DNA from: Kosakonia sacchari
GTDB taxonomy: Bacteria; Pseudomonadota; Gammaproteobacteria; Enterobacterales; Enterobacteriaceae
NCBI GenBank assembly: GCA_900109485.1
Contig: FOAY01000002.1
Span: 308,913-372,912 of the forward strand
DNA length: 64,000 nucleotides
Reading direction: 5' to 3'
How positions within the stretch are numbered: the first letter of the stretch is position 1; every line of letters starts with the position of its first letter. A program made the translations under genes and the position numbers. Shown here in pieces: positions 38,640-49,778 of this stretch. A model generated the notes under the pieces. That model made no database searches. It was not told where the DNA came from and saw nothing but the letters and a program-made list of their open reading frames with translations.

Positions 38640-39593
38640 ATGACGGATAAATTGACCTCCCTGCGTCAGTACACAACAGTCGTGGCTGATACCGGAGATA
38701 TTGCGGCAATGAAACTGTACCAGCCGCAGGATGCAACAACGAACCCTTCTCTGATCCTTGGCGCTGCGCAAATTCCGGAATACCGTAAGCTGATTGATGA
38801 CGCCGTAACATGGGCTCGCGCTCAGAGCAGCGATCGCGCGCAGCAGATTGTTGACGCGACAGATCGCCTGGCGGTGAACATTGGTTTGGAAATCCTCAAA
38901 CTGATCCCTGGCCGTATCTCTACCGAGGTTGATGCTCGTCTCTCTTACGACACCGAAGCTTCTATCGCCAAAGCGAAACGCCTGATCAAGATGTATAACG
39001 ATGCTGGTATCAGCAACGATCGCATCCTGATCAAACTGGCCTCTACCTGGCAGGGTATTCGCGCGGCTGAACAGCTGGAAAAAGAGGGCATCAACTGTAA
39101 CCTGACGCTGCTGTTCTCCTTCGCGCAGGCGCGTGCATGTGCCGAAGCGGGTGTATTCCTGATCTCCCCGTTTGTGGGTCGTATCCTCGACTGGTACAAA
39201 GCCAACACCGACAAGAAAGAGTACGCGCCGGCAGAAGATCCGGGTGTGGTTTCCGTAACCGAAATTTACCAGTACTACAAACAGCACGGTTATGAAACCG
39301 TGGTAATGGGCGCCAGCTTCCGTAATACCGGTGAAATCATCGAACTGGCAGGCTGCGACCGTCTGACCATCGCCCCGGCGCTGCTGAAAGAGCTGTCTGA
39401 AAGTGCTGGCACCCTCGAGCGCAAACTGGCGTATACCGGTGAAGTGAAAGCGCGTCCGGAACGCATCACCGAAGCGGAATTCCTGTGGCAGCATAACCAG
39501 GATCCGATGGCGGTGGATAAACTGGCGGATGGTATCCGTAAGTTTGCCGTTGACCAGGAAAAACTGGAAAAAATGATCGGCGATCTGCTGTAA
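38640..39593 (+). CDS. talB: Transaldolase B
   Basis: This 317-aa transaldolase of the pentose phosphate pathway transfers a dihydroxyacetone unit between sedoheptulose 7-phosphate and glyceraldehyde 3-phosphate. The Schiff-base lysine is Lys132 in ILIKLAST, with Asp17 near the N-terminus. Length equals E. coli TalB. The 296 bp upstream contain its promoter region and no gene. Confidence 0.98.
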   Translation: MTDKLTSLRQYTTVVADTGDIAAMKLYQPQDATTNPSLILGAAQIPEYRKLIDDAVTWARAQSSDRAQQIVDATDRLAVNIGLEILKLIPGRISTEVDARLSYDTEASIAKAKRLIKMYNDAGISNDRILIKLASTWQGIRAAEQLEKEGINCNLTLLFSFAQARACAEAGVFLISPFVGRILDWYKANTDKKEYAPAEDPGVVSVTEIYQYYKQHGYETVVMGASFRNTGEIIELAGCDRLTIAPALLKELSESAGTLERKLAYTGEVKARPERITEAEFLWQHNQDPMAVDKLADGIRKFAVDQEKLEKMIGDLL

Positions 39594-39600
39594 TCTTCAG

Positions 39601-39624
39601 GCGTGGCCGGTTTTCCGGTCACGC
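39601..39624 (+). terminator. Terminator-like hairpin after talB
   Basis: A 10-bp stem with one G:T wobble (GCGTGGCCGG with CCGGTCACGC) and a TTTT loop is followed by a pyrimidine-rich TTCTTCTCTCC. Confidence 0.6.
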
Positions 39625-39700
39625 TTCTTCTCTCCCTACTGTCTGCCTTTCCCCTCAGCGTGTATCATTTCGTTAAATAGGTTTTTTGAACGGAATGAAT

Positions 39701-40288
39701 ATGGACACACTACGCATTGGTTTAGTTTCGGTTTCCGATCGCGCATCCAGCGGTATTTACCAGGACAAAGGCATTCCTGCACTTGAAGAGTGGCTGGCGA
39801 GCGCGCTGACAACCCCGTTTCAGATTGAGACCCGATTGATCCCGGACGAGCAAAGCATCATCGAACAAACGCTGTGCGAACTGGTGGACGAAATGAGTTG
39901 CCATCTGGTGTTGACGACCGGCGGCACCGGGCCTGCGCGACGCGACGTAACGCCGGACGCGACGCTGGCGGTTGCCGATCGCGAAATGCCGGGGTTTGGT
40001 GAGCAGATGCGGCAAATCAGCCTCAATTTTGTACCGACGGCGATCCTCTCCCGCCAGGTTGGCGTGATCCGCAAACAGGCCTTGATCCTGAATTTGCCCG
40101 GTCAGCCCAAATCGATCAAAGAGACGCTGGAAGGGCTAAAAAGCGCTGATGGCGAAGTGAAAGTGCCCGGTATTTTTGCCAGCGTACCGTATTGTGTACA
40201 GTTGCTTGACGGACCTTATGTTGAAACCAATCCGCAAGTCGTAGCATCTTTCCGCCCTAAAAATGCAAGGCGCGAAACATTATCCTAA
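39701..40288 (+). CDS. mog: Molybdopterin adenylyltransferase Mog
   Basis: This 195-aa enzyme adenylylates molybdopterin before molybdenum insertion by MoeA. The MoCF signature TTGGTGPARRD is at 72-82, with the catalytic Asp49 and Asp82. Length equals the E. coli enzyme. ATG 39701 has been chosen over two upstream ATGs (39686, 39695) because it gives the E. coli N-terminus. Confidence 0.96.
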   Translation: MDTLRIGLVSVSDRASSGIYQDKGIPALEEWLASALTTPFQIETRLIPDEQSIIEQTLCELVDEMSCHLVLTTGGTGPARRDVTPDATLAVADREMPGFGEQMRQISLNFVPTAILSRQVGVIRKQALILNLPGQPKSIKETLEGLKSADGEVKVPGIFASVPYCVQLLDGPYVETNPQVVASFRPKNARRETLS

Positions 40289-40414
40289 AAGTTGATCTTT
40301 TCTGAAATTACGGCGGCGAACCATGGCGTGTTGATTCATTTACGGTATAGTAAGTTTTAATTTACACAATTCGTAATAATTAAATCAGCACTCCCTATTT
40401 ACAAATGGTTCGCT

Positions 40415-41722
40415 ATGTCAAATACCACTCGTCCTCTGAACAAACAGGATTATAAAACGCTGACGCTTGCTGCCCTCGGCGGTGCGCTGGAGTTTTACGA
40501 TTTCATCATTTTCGTCTTCTTTGCCGCCGTTGTTGGCGAGCTTTTCTTCCCGGCGGATATTCCGGAATGGCTGCGCCAGGTGCAAACCTTTGGCATTTTT
40601 GCCGCTGGTTATCTGGCGCGTCCGCTTGGTGGCATTGTCATGGCGCACTTCGGCGATCTGGTCGGGCGCAAGAAAATGTTTACCCTGAGTATTCTGCTGA
40701 TGGCGTTGCCGACGCTGGCGATTGGCTTGCTGCCAACGTATGCCTTAGTAGGTATTGTGGCGCCGCTGTTGCTGCTCTTGATGCGCGTTTTACAGGGTGC
40801 GGCCATCGGTGGCGAAGTGCCTGGCGCGTGGGTGTTTGTCGCGGAACATGTTCCGGCGCGTCGCATCGGTATTGCTTGCGGTACGTTGACTGCGGGCCTG
40901 ACCGTAGGGATTTTGCTTGGCTCGGTGGTGGCGACGCTGGTTAATACCAGCATGACCCAGCAAGCTATTCATGATGGCGGCTGGCGTATTCCGTTCCTGC
41001 TGGGCGGCGCATTTGGTCTGGTGGCGATGTATCTGCGACGCTGGTTGCAAGAAACGCCGATCTTTCTTGAGATGCAGCAACGTAAAGCACTGGCGCAGGA
41101 ATTGCCTGTTAAATCGGTCGTGCTGAAACATAAAAAAGCGGTGGTGATTTCCATGCTGCTGACCTGGCTGCTTTCCGCCGGGATTGTGGTGGTCATTCTG
41201 ATGTCGCCGGTCTGGCTGCAAAAACAGTATGGTTTTGCTCCGGCTATGACGTTGCAGGCTAACAGCATCGCGACCATTATGCTTTGCTTCGGTTGTCTGG
41301 CCGCCGGGCTGCTGGTCGATAAATTTGGTGCCAGTCGCACCTTTATTATTGGCAGTGTGCTGCTTGCCTGTACCAGTTGGTTTTTCTACCACCTGGTGGG
41401 TGCACACCCTGAGCAGCTTTTTGTCCTGTATGGCCTGGTAGGGCTGTGCGTTGGCGTGGTTGGCGCGGTTCCGTACGTGATGGTGCGGGCGTTTCCGGCG
41501 GAGGTTCGCTTCACCGGAATCTCATTCTCGTATAACGTCTCGTACGCTATTTTCGGCGGCCTGACGCCGATTGCGGTGACCATGCTGATGGGTGTTTCGC
41601 CGATGGCACCTGCCTGGTATGTGCTGGCGCTGTCGCTTATTGGTCTGGCGCTGGGGATCTGGCTGCGCCAGGATCTTCATCACCAGGATAGCGTAGCAGA
41701 GCGGCCGGTGGAGCAAGCATAA
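40415..41722 (+). CDS. MFS transporter of the metabolite:H+ symporter (MHS) type
   Basis: This 435-aa membrane protein has 12 predicted helices. The N-terminal GALEFYDFIIF segment and the loop motif GDLVGRKK at 80-87 are typical of the MHS branch (as in ProP, ShiA, KgtP). The substrate cannot be told from sequence; osmolyte, dicarboxylate or shikimate-type substrates are possible. It sits between mog and satP, where E. coli K-12 has no such gene. It has its own terminator downstream. Confidence 0.9.
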   Translation: MSNTTRPLNKQDYKTLTLAALGGALEFYDFIIFVFFAAVVGELFFPADIPEWLRQVQTFGIFAAGYLARPLGGIVMAHFGDLVGRKKMFTLSILLMALPTLAIGLLPTYALVGIVAPLLLLLMRVLQGAAIGGEVPGAWVFVAEHVPARRIGIACGTLTAGLTVGILLGSVVATLVNTSMTQQAIHDGGWRIPFLLGGAFGLVAMYLRRWLQETPIFLEMQQRKALAQELPVKSVVLKHKKAVVISMLLTWLLSAGIVVVILMSPVWLQKQYGFAPAMTLQANSIATIMLCFGCLAAGLLVDKFGASRTFIIGSVLLACTSWFFYHLVGAHPEQLFVLYGLVGLCVGVVGAVPYVMVRAFPAEVRFTGISFSYNVSYAIFGGLTPIAVTMLMGVSPMAPAWYVLALSLIGLALGIWLRQDLHHQDSVAERPVEQA

Positions 41723-41726
41723 ACAA

Positions 41727-41745
41727 ACGGAGCCTCAGGCTCCGT
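41727..41745 (+). terminator. Terminator of the MFS transporter gene
   Basis: An 8-bp perfect stem (ACGGAGCC with GGCTCCGT) with a 3-nt loop is followed by TTTTC, 4 bp after the stop codon. Confidence 0.85.
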
Positions 41746-41848
41746 TTTCAGTTTGAGTGGGCAGAGGGTAATTAACAGCGAAAAGCTCTGCTTTTATGCA
41801 TCGTAATGGTTGGGGGCGGGAAAATATCAGGAACAGGGATATAGAAGA

Positions 41849-41871
41849 AATGCGAAGCCAGGCTTCGCATT
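41849..41871. terminator. Inverted repeat at the end of satP
   Basis: AATGCGAAGCC (41849-41859) pairs with GGCTTCGCATT (41861-41871), with one base between the arms. It lies 20 bp beyond the satP stop and is T/A-flanked on both sides, so it probably terminates the leftward satP transcript. Confidence 0.65.
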
Positions 41872-41890
41872 TTAGCATTCAGCGCAGGAA

Positions 41891-42457
41891 TTAATGCTTT
41901 TCACCAATTGGCAGAACGGTGCGTTCGAACTGTTCGTTCAGCACTTCGCCCATCGCCAGGTAGATGGCGCTCGCGCCACAAACCAGACCGATCCAACCCG
42001 CGATATGTACGATGCTTTCGTTATCAACCAGATGACCTACCGCCAGCAGGGCGAACAGTACGGTCAGGCTCAGGAAAACGAACTGCAGCGCACGCGCGCC
42101 TTTCAGCGTGCCGAAGAACATAAACAGGGTGAAGACGCCCCAAATCCCCAGATAAACGCCGAGGAAGTGGCCGTTTGTCGCATCCGCAAGACCCATTTTC
42201 GGAAACAGCAGAATCGCGACCAGCGTCAACCAGAAAGAACCGTAAGAGGTGAACGCAGTTAAACCAAAGGTGTTGCCTTTTTTATATTCAAGCAGGCCCG
42301 CGAGAATTTGCGCGATACCGCCATAGAAAATGCCCATCGCCAGAATAATGCCGTCCATTGGGAATAAACCAATATTGTGCAGGTTAAGCAGAATAGTGGT
42401 CATGCCGAAACCCATTAAGCCCAGCGGAGCCGGATTAGCCAACTTAGTGTTGCCCAT
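41891..42457 (-). CDS. satP: Succinate-acetate/proton symporter SatP (YaaH)
   Basis: This 188-aa AceTr-family membrane protein takes up acetate and succinate with protons. Six transmembrane helices are predicted, and the family motif NPAPLGL lies at residues 8-14. The sequence is nearly identical to E. coli SatP. It is divergent from dnaK with 297 bp between the starts. Confidence 0.97.
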   Translation of the reverse strand: MGNTKLANPAPLGLMGFGMTTILLNLHNIGLFPMDGIILAMGIFYGGIAQILAGLLEYKKGNTFGLTAFTSYGSFWLTLVAILLFPKMGLADATNGHFLGVYLGIWGVFTLFMFFGTLKGARALQFVFLSLTVLFALLAVGHLVDNESIVHIAGWIGLVCGASAIYLAMGEVLNEQFERTVLPIGEKH

Positions 42458-42602
42458 AATTCCTCAAAATAGATCAATATGAAAAGGGAGAAATGAAAGT
42501 CCCCGCACCCTGTTGAACTGGCGGGGCGCGGCATCATAAATAGCGGTAATAGGCCTGTCTATGATCTGAACAGGTGTAAATTAAAAAATTTTTTATCGTT
42601 TG

Positions 42603-42633
42603 CCCCTTGATGAGCCGCTTAGAGACCCCATCT
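42603..42633 (+). promoter_or_regulatory. Sigma-32 heat-shock promoter of dnaKJ
   Basis: A -35 CCCCTTGA (42603-42610), 15-bp spacer and -10 CCCCATCT (42626-42633) match the RpoH consensus (CTTGAA ... CCCCATnT) and the E. coli dnaK P1 promoter. It lies about 120 bp before the dnaK start. The remaining satP-dnaK gap shows no gene. Confidence 0.9.
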
Positions 42634-42754
42634 TGTAGTCAACCGCAGTGTGTGGGCCTGAAAAAAAACGATACAGGGTGGTTGAAACAGCACGTTTCGC
42701 CCTTATTACAGGTTCACAACCACATGATGACGAATTTTTAGTGGAGACGTTTAG

Positions 42755-44668
42755 ATGGGTAAAATTATTGGTATCGACCTTGGGACAACCAACTCTTGTG
42801 TAGCCATTATGGATGGCACTCAGGCTCGTGTGCTGGAGAATGCTGAAGGCGATCGCACCACTCCTTCTATTATTGCTTACACACAGGATGGTGAAACTCT
42901 GGTAGGTCAGCCGGCTAAACGTCAGGCCGTGACGAACCCGCAAAACACCCTGTTTGCGATCAAACGCCTGATCGGCCGTCGCTTCCAGGACGAAGAAGTC
43001 CAGCGTGACGAAGCCATCATGCCGTACAAAATCATTGCTGCTGATAATGGCGATGCATGGCTTGATGTAAAAGGCACCAAAATGGCACCGCCGCAGATCT
43101 CTGCCGAAGTGCTGAAAAAAATGAAGAAAACTGCCGAAGATTACCTGGGTGAGCCGGTAACTGAAGCGGTTATCACCGTACCTGCTTACTTTAACGATGC
43201 TCAGCGTCAGGCAACCAAAGATGCTGGCCGTATCGCAGGTCTGGAAGTGAAACGTATCATCAACGAACCGACAGCGGCAGCGCTGGCCTACGGTCTGGAT
43301 AAAGAAACCGGCAACCGCACCATCGCGGTTTACGACCTGGGCGGTGGTACGTTCGATATCTCTATCATCGAAATCGATGAAGTTGACGGCGAAAAAACCT
43401 TCGAAGTACTGGCTACCAACGGTGATACCCACCTGGGTGGTGAAGACTTCGACAGCCGCCTGATCAACTACCTGGTGGAAGAGTTCAAGAAAGATCAGGG
43501 TATCGATCTGCGTAACGATCCGCTGGCGATGCAGCGTCTGAAAGAAGCGGCAGAAAAAGCGAAAATCGAGCTTTCTTCCGCACAGCAGACCGATGTGAAC
43601 CTGCCGTACATCACCGCAGACGCGACCGGTCCGAAACATATGAACATTAAAGTGACTCGCGCGAAACTGGAAAGCCTGGTGGAAGATCTGGTTAACCGTT
43701 CTATCGAGCCGCTGAAAGTCGCACTGCAGGATGCTGGCCTGTCCGTATCCGACATCAACGACGTGATCCTGGTCGGTGGCCAGACTCGTATGCCGATGGT
43801 GCAGAAAAAAGTGGCTGAGTTCTTCGGTAAAGAGCCGCGTAAAGACGTTAACCCGGATGAAGCCGTTGCTATCGGTGCTGCGGTTCAGGGCGGTGTTCTG
43901 ACTGGTGAAGTTAAAGACGTTCTGCTGCTGGACGTTACCCCGCTGTCGCTGGGTATCGAAACCATGGGCGGCGTGATGACTGCGCTGATCAATAAAAACA
44001 CCACCATCCCGACCAAGCACAGCCAGGTGTTCTCTACTGCGGAAGATAACCAGTCCGCTGTAACCATCCATGTGCTGCAGGGTGAACGTAAACGTGCGTC
44101 TGATAACAAATCTCTGGGTCAGTTCAACCTGGATGGTATCAACCCGGCGCCGCGCGGTATGCCGCAGATTGAAGTCACTTTCGATATCGATGCTGACGGT
44201 ATCCTGCATGTTTCCGCGAAAGACAAAAACAGCGGTAAAGAGCAGAAGATCACCATCAAAGCTTCTTCGGGTCTGAATGAAGAAGAAATCGCGAAAATGG
44301 TTCGTGAAGCAGAAGCGAATGCGGAATCTGACCGTAAGTTCGAAGAGCTGGTGCAAACCCGTAACCAGGGTGACCATCTGCTGCACAGCACGCGTAAGCA
44401 GGTTGAAGAAGCAGGCGATAAACTGCCGGCAGAAGACAAAACGGCTATCGAGTCTGCGCTGAGCGAGCTGGAAGTTGCGCTGAAAGGCGAAGACAAAGCT
44501 GAAATCGAAGCGAAAATGCAGGCGCTGGCGCAGGCTTCTCAGAAACTGCTGGAAATCGCACAACAGCAGCACGCACAGCAGCAAGCGGGCGCTGATGCTT
44601 CCGCGAACAACGCGAAAGATGATGATGTTGTCGACGCCGAGTTCGAAGAAGTCAAAGACAAAAAATAA
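42755..44668 (+). CDS. dnaK: Hsp70 chaperone DnaK
   Basis: This 637-aa ATP-dependent chaperone folds and protects client proteins with DnaJ and GrpE and regulates sigma-32. The nucleotide-binding domain begins [11 protein letters not shown] and contains the DLGGGTFD motif; the substrate-binding domain and helical lid follow; the C-terminus ends EEVKDKK. Length is one residue less than E. coli. dnaJ follows after 85 bp with a strong hairpin between. Confidence 0.99.
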   Translation: MGKIIGIDLGTTNSCVAIMDGTQARVLENAEGDRTTPSIIAYTQDGETLVGQPAKRQAVTNPQNTLFAIKRLIGRRFQDEEVQRDEAIMPYKIIAADNGDAWLDVKGTKMAPPQISAEVLKKMKKTAEDYLGEPVTEAVITVPAYFNDAQRQATKDAGRIAGLEVKRIINEPTAAALAYGLDKETGNRTIAVYDLGGGTFDISIIEIDEVDGEKTFEVLATNGDTHLGGEDFDSRLINYLVEEFKKDQGIDLRNDPLAMQRLKEAAEKAKIELSSAQQTDVNLPYITADATGPKHMNIKVTRAKLESLVEDLVNRSIEPLKVALQDAGLSVSDINDVILVGGQTRMPMVQKKVAEFFGKEPRKDVNPDEAVAIGAAVQGGVLTGEVKDVLLLDVTPLSLGIETMGGVMTALINKNTTIPTKHSQVFSTAEDNQSAVTIHVLQGERKRASDNKSLGQFNLDGINPAPRGMPQIEVTFDIDADGILHVSAKDKNSGKEQKITIKASSGLNEEEIAKMVREAEANAESDRKFEELVQTRNQGDHLLHSTRKQVEEAGDKLPAEDKTAIESALSELEVALKGEDKAEIEAKMQALAQASQKLLEIAQQQHAQQQAGADASANNAKDDDVVDAEFEEVKDKK

Positions 44669-44693
44669 TCGCCCTGATGCAGGGTAGATAACC

Positions 44694-44728
44694 AGCACGG
44701 GCGTCGGAGTTTTCTCCACGCCCGTGCT
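44694..44728 (+). other. Long hairpin between dnaK and dnaJ
   Basis: An 11-bp outer stem (AGCACGGGCGT with ACGCCCGTGCT) is stacked on a 4-bp inner stem (GGAG/CTCC) with one bulged C and a TTTT loop. No T-run follows (CGTATGTT), so it is probably an mRNA-processing or stability structure that sets the DnaK:DnaJ ratio, not a terminator. Confidence 0.7.
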
Positions 44729-44753
44729 CGTATGTTAAGGGGCAGATAAACCG

Positions 44754-45899
44754 ATGGCGAAGCAAGATTATTACGAGATTTTAGGCGTTCCGAAAACAGC
44801 GGAAGAGCGTGAAATCAAAAAGGCGTACAAACGCCTGGCCATGAAATATCACCCGGACCGCAATCAGGGCGATAAAGAGGCCGAAGCCAAATTTAAAGAA
44901 ATAAAAGAAGCCTACGAAGTCCTGACCGATGCCCAGAAACGTGCGGCTTACGACCAGTACGGCCATGCGGCATTTGAGCAGGGCGGAATGGGCGGTGGTG
45001 GATTCGGCGGCGGCGGTTTTGGCGGCGGCGCTGACTTCAGTGATATTTTCGGCGATGTGTTCGGCGATATCTTCGGCGGCGGTCGTGGTCGTCAGCGCGC
45101 AGCCCGTGGCGCTGATCTGCGCTACAACATGGATCTGACGCTGGAAGAAGCGGTGCGCGGCGTAACTAAAGAGATCCGCATTCCGACGCTGGAAGAGTGC
45201 GACATTTGCCACGGCAGCGGTGCTAAACCCGGCACTCAGCCGCAAACCTGTCCGACCTGTCATGGTTCCGGTCAGGTACAGATGCGCCAGGGGTTCTTCG
45301 CCGTACAGCAGACCTGTCCGCATTGTCAGGGGCGCGGTACGCTGATTAAAGATCCGTGCAACAAATGTCACGGTCATGGCCGCGTGGAGAAATCCAAAAC
45401 CCTGTCCGTCAAAATCCCGGCAGGCGTGGACACTGGCGATCGCATCCGCCTGAGCGGCGAAGGCGAAGCGGGTGAGCATGGTGCACCGGCAGGCGATCTG
45501 TACGTTCAGGTGCAGGTGAAACAGCACCCTATCTTCGAGCGTGAAGGCAATAACCTGTACTGCGAAGTGCCGATCAACTTTGCCATGGCGGCGCTGGGCG
45601 GTGAAATCGAAGTGCCGACGCTGGACGGTCGCGTGAAGCTGAAAGTACCCAGCGAAACCCAGACCGGCAAACTGTTCCGCATGCGCGGCAAGGGTGTGAA
45701 GTCCGTCCGTGGCGGCGCGCAGGGCGATCTGTTGTGCCGCGTCGTTGTTGAGACACCAGTTGGCCTGAACGAAAAGCAGAAGCAACTGCTGAAAGATCTG
45801 CAGGACAGCTTTGGCGGCCCGACGGGCGAGCACAACAGCCCGCGCTCCAAGAGTTTCTTCGACGGTGTGAAAAAATTCTTCGACGATTTGACGCGCTAA
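44754..45899 (+). CDS. dnaJ: Hsp40 co-chaperone DnaJ
   Basis: This 381-aa co-chaperone delivers clients to DnaK and stimulates its ATPase. The J-domain carries HPD at 33-35, then a Gly/Phe-rich linker (about 77-110), four CxxCxGxG zinc motifs (about 144-212) and the C-terminal client-binding domains. The G/F region is slightly longer than in E. coli (376 aa), because of GGGGFGGG-type repeats. Confidence 0.98.
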   Translation: MAKQDYYEILGVPKTAEEREIKKAYKRLAMKYHPDRNQGDKEAEAKFKEIKEAYEVLTDAQKRAAYDQYGHAAFEQGGMGGGGFGGGGFGGGADFSDIFGDVFGDIFGGGRGRQRAARGADLRYNMDLTLEEAVRGVTKEIRIPTLEECDICHGSGAKPGTQPQTCPTCHGSGQVQMRQGFFAVQQTCPHCQGRGTLIKDPCNKCHGHGRVEKSKTLSVKIPAGVDTGDRIRLSGEGEAGEHGAPAGDLYVQVQVKQHPIFEREGNNLYCEVPINFAMAALGGEIEVPTLDGRVKLKVPSETQTGKLFRMRGKGVKSVRGGAQGDLLCRVVVETPVGLNEKQKQLLKDLQDSFGGPTGEHNSPRSKSFFDGVKKFFDDLTR

Positions 45900-45922
45900 G
45901 ACTTCCGCACCGCGTACATCAG

Positions 45923-45949
45923 GCCCGGCTTTATGCCGGGCTTTTTTTT
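45923..45949 (+). terminator. Rho-independent terminator of dnaKJ
   Basis: A perfect 7-bp stem (GCCCGGC with GCCGGGC) with a 5-nt loop is followed by eight T residues, 23 bp after the dnaJ stop. Confidence 0.92.
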
Positions 45950-46066
45950 ATCGTTTTTGGCACTATTCGGAAAAAGAGAGTCTATACCCAATTATAATCT
46001 GATTTTATCGAGGATTCGCGAAGGGTAAGATAGCCCGCACAATGGAATAGTGAACGAGAGAATAAC

Positions 46067-47230
46067 ATGAAGCTTTTACAGCGTTTCTTTAGCAGCGATG
46101 CCGCTGGGGGCATCGTACTTATCATAGCGGCAGCGCTCGCAATGCTGTGCGCCAATCTTGGAGTAACGCAGGATCTTTACCACAACTTCCTGTCGACGCC
46201 CGTCGAATTCAAGTTCGGTTCGCTGGAAATCAATAAAAACATGCTGCTATGGATCAACGATGCGTTGATGGCCATATTTTTCCTGATGATTGGCCTGGAA
46301 GTGAAATATGAACTGGTGCAGGGTGCACTTGCCAGCCGCCAGCAGGCCGTATTTCCGGTGATTGCCGCCCTTGGCGGTATGGTTGCGCCCGCGCTGATCT
46401 TCCTGCTGTTCAATTTCCACGATCCACTGGCGCGACACGGTTGGGCTATTCCAACCGCGACGGATATTGCCTTTGCTCTCGGTGTCCTTGCTTTGCTGGG
46501 TAATCGCGTACCTGTGGCGCTGAAAGTGTTTCTGATGGCGCTGGCGATCATTGACGATCTGGGGGCGATTATCATTATTGCCTTGTTCTACACCAGCGAT
46601 CTCTCAACCACTGCGCTGGGCGTGGCGGCAGCATCCATTGCCATACTGGCGATACTGAATGCCTGTAATGTACGGCGCATCGGCATCTATATGCTGGTTG
46701 GGATAGTACTGTGGACTGCGGTGCTAAAATCCGGTGTCCACGCGACGCTCGCCGGGGTGGTTGTCGGTTTCTTTGTTCCGCTGCGTGAGCAGAACAGTGT
46801 TTCTCCGGCTCGCCAACTGGTCGATGCGATTCATCCGTGGGTTGCATGGCTGATCCTGCCGTTATTTGCTTTTGCGAATGCCGGCGTATCGCTGAGCGGA
46901 ATGTCTGTATCCGGGCTGGGAGATGTGCTGCCGTTAGGTATTATTGCCGGGCTGGTTCTTGGTAAGCCGCTGGGTATCACCATCTTCTGCTGGCTGGCGT
47001 TACGTTTAAAGCTGGCGAAGTTACCGCAGGGCGCTGCATTTAAACAGATTATGTCGGTAGGCGTGCTGTGCGGCATTGGCTTTACCATGTCGATTTTCAT
47101 CGCCTCGCTGGCCTTTGGCGATGCCCATGAGGAGATGATTGCCTGGAGTAAATTGGGGATCCTCACCGGCTCGATTATCTCAGCAGTGGCGGGTTATTGC
47201 CTGCTGCGTACCCGTATCGTTCGCACATAG
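46067..47230 (+). CDS. nhaA: Na+/H+ antiporter NhaA
   Basis: This 387-aa inner-membrane antiporter exchanges two protons for one sodium and is active at alkaline pH. Twelve helices are predicted; the ion-binding pair Asp163-Asp164 is in [11 protein letters not shown]. Length is one residue less than E. coli. nhaR follows after 22 bp. No hok/sok-type locus or IS copy lies between dnaJ and nhaA, unlike E. coli K-12. Confidence 0.97.
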   Translation: MKLLQRFFSSDAAGGIVLIIAAALAMLCANLGVTQDLYHNFLSTPVEFKFGSLEINKNMLLWINDALMAIFFLMIGLEVKYELVQGALASRQQAVFPVIAALGGMVAPALIFLLFNFHDPLARHGWAIPTATDIAFALGVLALLGNRVPVALKVFLMALAIIDDLGAIIIIALFYTSDLSTTALGVAAASIAILAILNACNVRRIGIYMLVGIVLWTAVLKSGVHATLAGVVVGFFVPLREQNSVSPARQLVDAIHPWVAWLILPLFAFANAGVSLSGMSVSGLGDVLPLGIIAGLVLGKPLGITIFCWLALRLKLAKLPQGAAFKQIMSVGVLCGIGFTMSIFIASLAFGDAHEEMIAWSKLGILTGSIISAVAGYCLLRTRIVRT

Positions 47231-47252
47231 CGACGGAAGTGAGTAGAGGGCT

Positions 47253-48152
47253 ATGTCGTATATCAATTACAACCATTTGTATTACTTCTGGCACGTCTAC
47301 CGTGAAGGCTCCGTCGTTGGTGCGGCGGAGTCGCTCTTTCTGACGCCGCAGACCATCACCGGGCAAATTAAATCTCTCGAGGAACGGCTACAAGGCAAGC
47401 TCTTCAAACGTAAGGGCAGGGGGCTGGAACCGACAGAACTGGGCGAGCTGGTGTTTCGCTACGCGGATAAGATGTTCACGCTCAGCCAGGAGATGCTCGA
47501 CATCATCAACTACCGCAAAGAGTCCAGCCTGTTATTTGATGTCGGCGTGGCGGATGCGCTCTCCAAGCGGCTGGTCAGCAATATCCTCAGTGCGGTGGTA
47601 AGCGAGGGCGAGCCGATCCATTTGCGCTGTTTTGAATCGACACATGAACTCCTGCTGGAGCAGCTAAGCCAGCATAAACTCGACATGATTATCTCTGACT
47701 GCCCGATCGATTCCACGCAGCAAGAGGGGCTTTTTTCGGTGAAAATTGGCGAATGCAGCATCAGTTTCTGGGGCAGTAATCCGCCGCCGCAAACGCCTTT
47801 TCCGTTTTGTTTGCAGGAACGGCGCTTATTGATCCCAGGGCGACGTTCAATGCTGGGGCGCAGGCTGCTGAACTGGTTTAATGCGCAAGGTTTACAGGTG
47901 GAGATTCTGGGAGAATTTGATGATGCCGCGCTGATGAAGGCGTTTGGCGCCGCGCACAATGCTATTTTTGTTGCTCCGACGCGCTACGCTCACGATCTTT
48001 TTGCCGATGAAAGCATGGTTGAAATTGGTCGGGTGGATAATGTGATGGAGGAGTATCACGCGATTTTTGCCGAGCGGATGATTCAGCATCCTGCCGTGCA
48101 GAGTATCTGCAATCAGGATTACTCGACACTTTTCGACCCGCCGCAGAAATAA
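47253..48152 (+). CDS. nhaR: LysR-family sodium-responsive activator NhaR
   Basis: This 299-aa LysR-type regulator activates nhaA in response to Na+. The N-terminal winged HTH is at about 6-65 ([19 protein letters not shown]) and the C-terminal effector domain covers about 90-290. It is the second gene of nhaAR and ends at a shared terminator with rpsT. Confidence 0.96.
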   Translation: MSYINYNHLYYFWHVYREGSVVGAAESLFLTPQTITGQIKSLEERLQGKLFKRKGRGLEPTELGELVFRYADKMFTLSQEMLDIINYRKESSLLFDVGVADALSKRLVSNILSAVVSEGEPIHLRCFESTHELLLEQLSQHKLDMIISDCPIDSTQQEGLFSVKIGECSISFWGSNPPPQTPFPFCLQERRLLIPGRRSMLGRRLLNWFNAQGLQVEILGEFDDAALMKAFGAAHNAIFVAPTRYAHDLFADESMVEIGRVDNVMEEYHAIFAERMIQHPAVQSICNQDYSTLFDPPQK

Positions 48153-48156
48153 AAAA

Positions 48157-48172
48157 ACCCGCCGAAGCGGGT
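48157..48172. terminator. Bidirectional terminator between nhaR and rpsT
   Basis: A 6-bp stem (ACCCGC with GCGGGT) with a CGAA tetraloop is flanked by an A-run (48150-48157) and a T-run (48174-48178), so it can serve both convergent genes. Confidence 0.85.
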
Positions 48173-48201
48173 CTTTTTCACAAAGCCAGTAAACGTAGCG
48201 A

Positions 48202-48791
<590 letters not shown>

Positions 48792-49733
48792 ATGAAGCTG
48801 ATACGCGGCATACATAACCTCAGCCAGGCCCCCCACGGGTGTGTGCTGACGATTGGTAATTTCGATGGCGTGCATCGTGGCCATCAGGCGCTTTTACAAG
48901 GGCTTGGCGCAGAAGGCCGGGCGCGTGGTTTGCCGGTGGTGGTGATGATCTTTGAACCGCAACCGCTGGAACTGTTCGCCGGGCAGAAAGCCCCTGCGCG
49001 CCTTACCCGGCTGCGTGAAAAGCTGCACTGGCTGGCCGGTTGCGGCGTGGATTACGTGCTGTGCGTTCGTTTTGACCGCCGTTTTGCGGCGCTCACCGCA
49101 CAAGCCTTTGTCAGTGAACTGCTGGTTAACCGCCTTGGTGTGAAATTTCTCGCAGTGGGTGACGATTTCCGTTTTGGCGCTGGTCGCCAGGGGGATTTCT
49201 TGTTATTACAGAAGGCCGGTCAGAAATATGGCTTTGACGTCACCAGTACGCAAACTTTCTTTGATGGCGGCGTCCGTGTGAGCAGCACGGCGGTGCGTCA
49301 GGCGTTGGCTGACGACAATCTTGAGCTGGCTGAACATTTGCTCGGCCATCCGTTCAGTATCTCCGGGCGCGTGGTGCACGGCGATGAACTGGGGCGCACC
49401 ATTGGTTTCCCGACGGCGAATTTACCGCTGCGCCGTCAGGTCTCCCCTGTAAAAGGGGTCTATGCGGTGGAAGTGGCTGGACTGGGCGATACGCTTTACC
49501 CGGGCGTTGCCAATATCGGCACCCGCCCGACGGTTGCAGGCGTGCGCCAGCAGCTGGAAGTACATCTGTTGGATGTTGTAATAGACCTCTACGGGCGCCA
49601 TATAGATGTAGTGTTGCGTAAAAAATTACGCAATGAACAGCGATTTGCCTCGCTCGATGAGCTGAAAGCGCAAATCGCCCGCGATGAGGTAGCGGCCCGC
49701 GAGTTTTTTGGGCTATCTAAACCGGCTTCTTAA
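48792..49733 (+). CDS. ribF: Bifunctional riboflavin kinase/FAD synthetase RibF
   Basis: This 313-aa enzyme phosphorylates riboflavin to FMN and adenylylates it to FAD. The N-terminal adenylyltransferase domain has GNFDGVHRGH at 22-31; the C-terminal riboflavin kinase domain has the GFPTANL segment. It is the first gene of ribF-ileS-lspA-fkpB-ispH; ileS follows after 45 bp. Confidence 0.97.
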   Translation: MKLIRGIHNLSQAPHGCVLTIGNFDGVHRGHQALLQGLGAEGRARGLPVVVMIFEPQPLELFAGQKAPARLTRLREKLHWLAGCGVDYVLCVRFDRRFAALTAQAFVSELLVNRLGVKFLAVGDDFRFGAGRQGDFLLLQKAGQKYGFDVTSTQTFFDGGVRVSSTAVRQALADDNLELAEHLLGHPFSISGRVVHGDELGRTIGFPTANLPLRRQVSPVKGVYAVEVAGLGDTLYPGVANIGTRPTVAGVRQQLEVHLLDVVIDLYGRHIDVVLRKKLRNEQRFASLDELKAQIARDEVAAREFFGLSKPAS

Positions 49734-49778
49734 GGCCTGGTGGTATTAATCAAACCGAAATACGGAACCGAGAATCTG

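Noticed and set aside
42593-44719. A 708-aa minus-strand ORF opposite dnaK
   Set aside because: Long antisense ORFs opposite hsp70 genes are a well-known artefact of their codon use. There is no ribosome site or recognisable domain, and dnaK is certain.
44781-45833. A 350-aa minus-strand ORF opposite dnaJ
   Set aside because: Antisense artefact; dnaJ motifs are clear on the plus strand.
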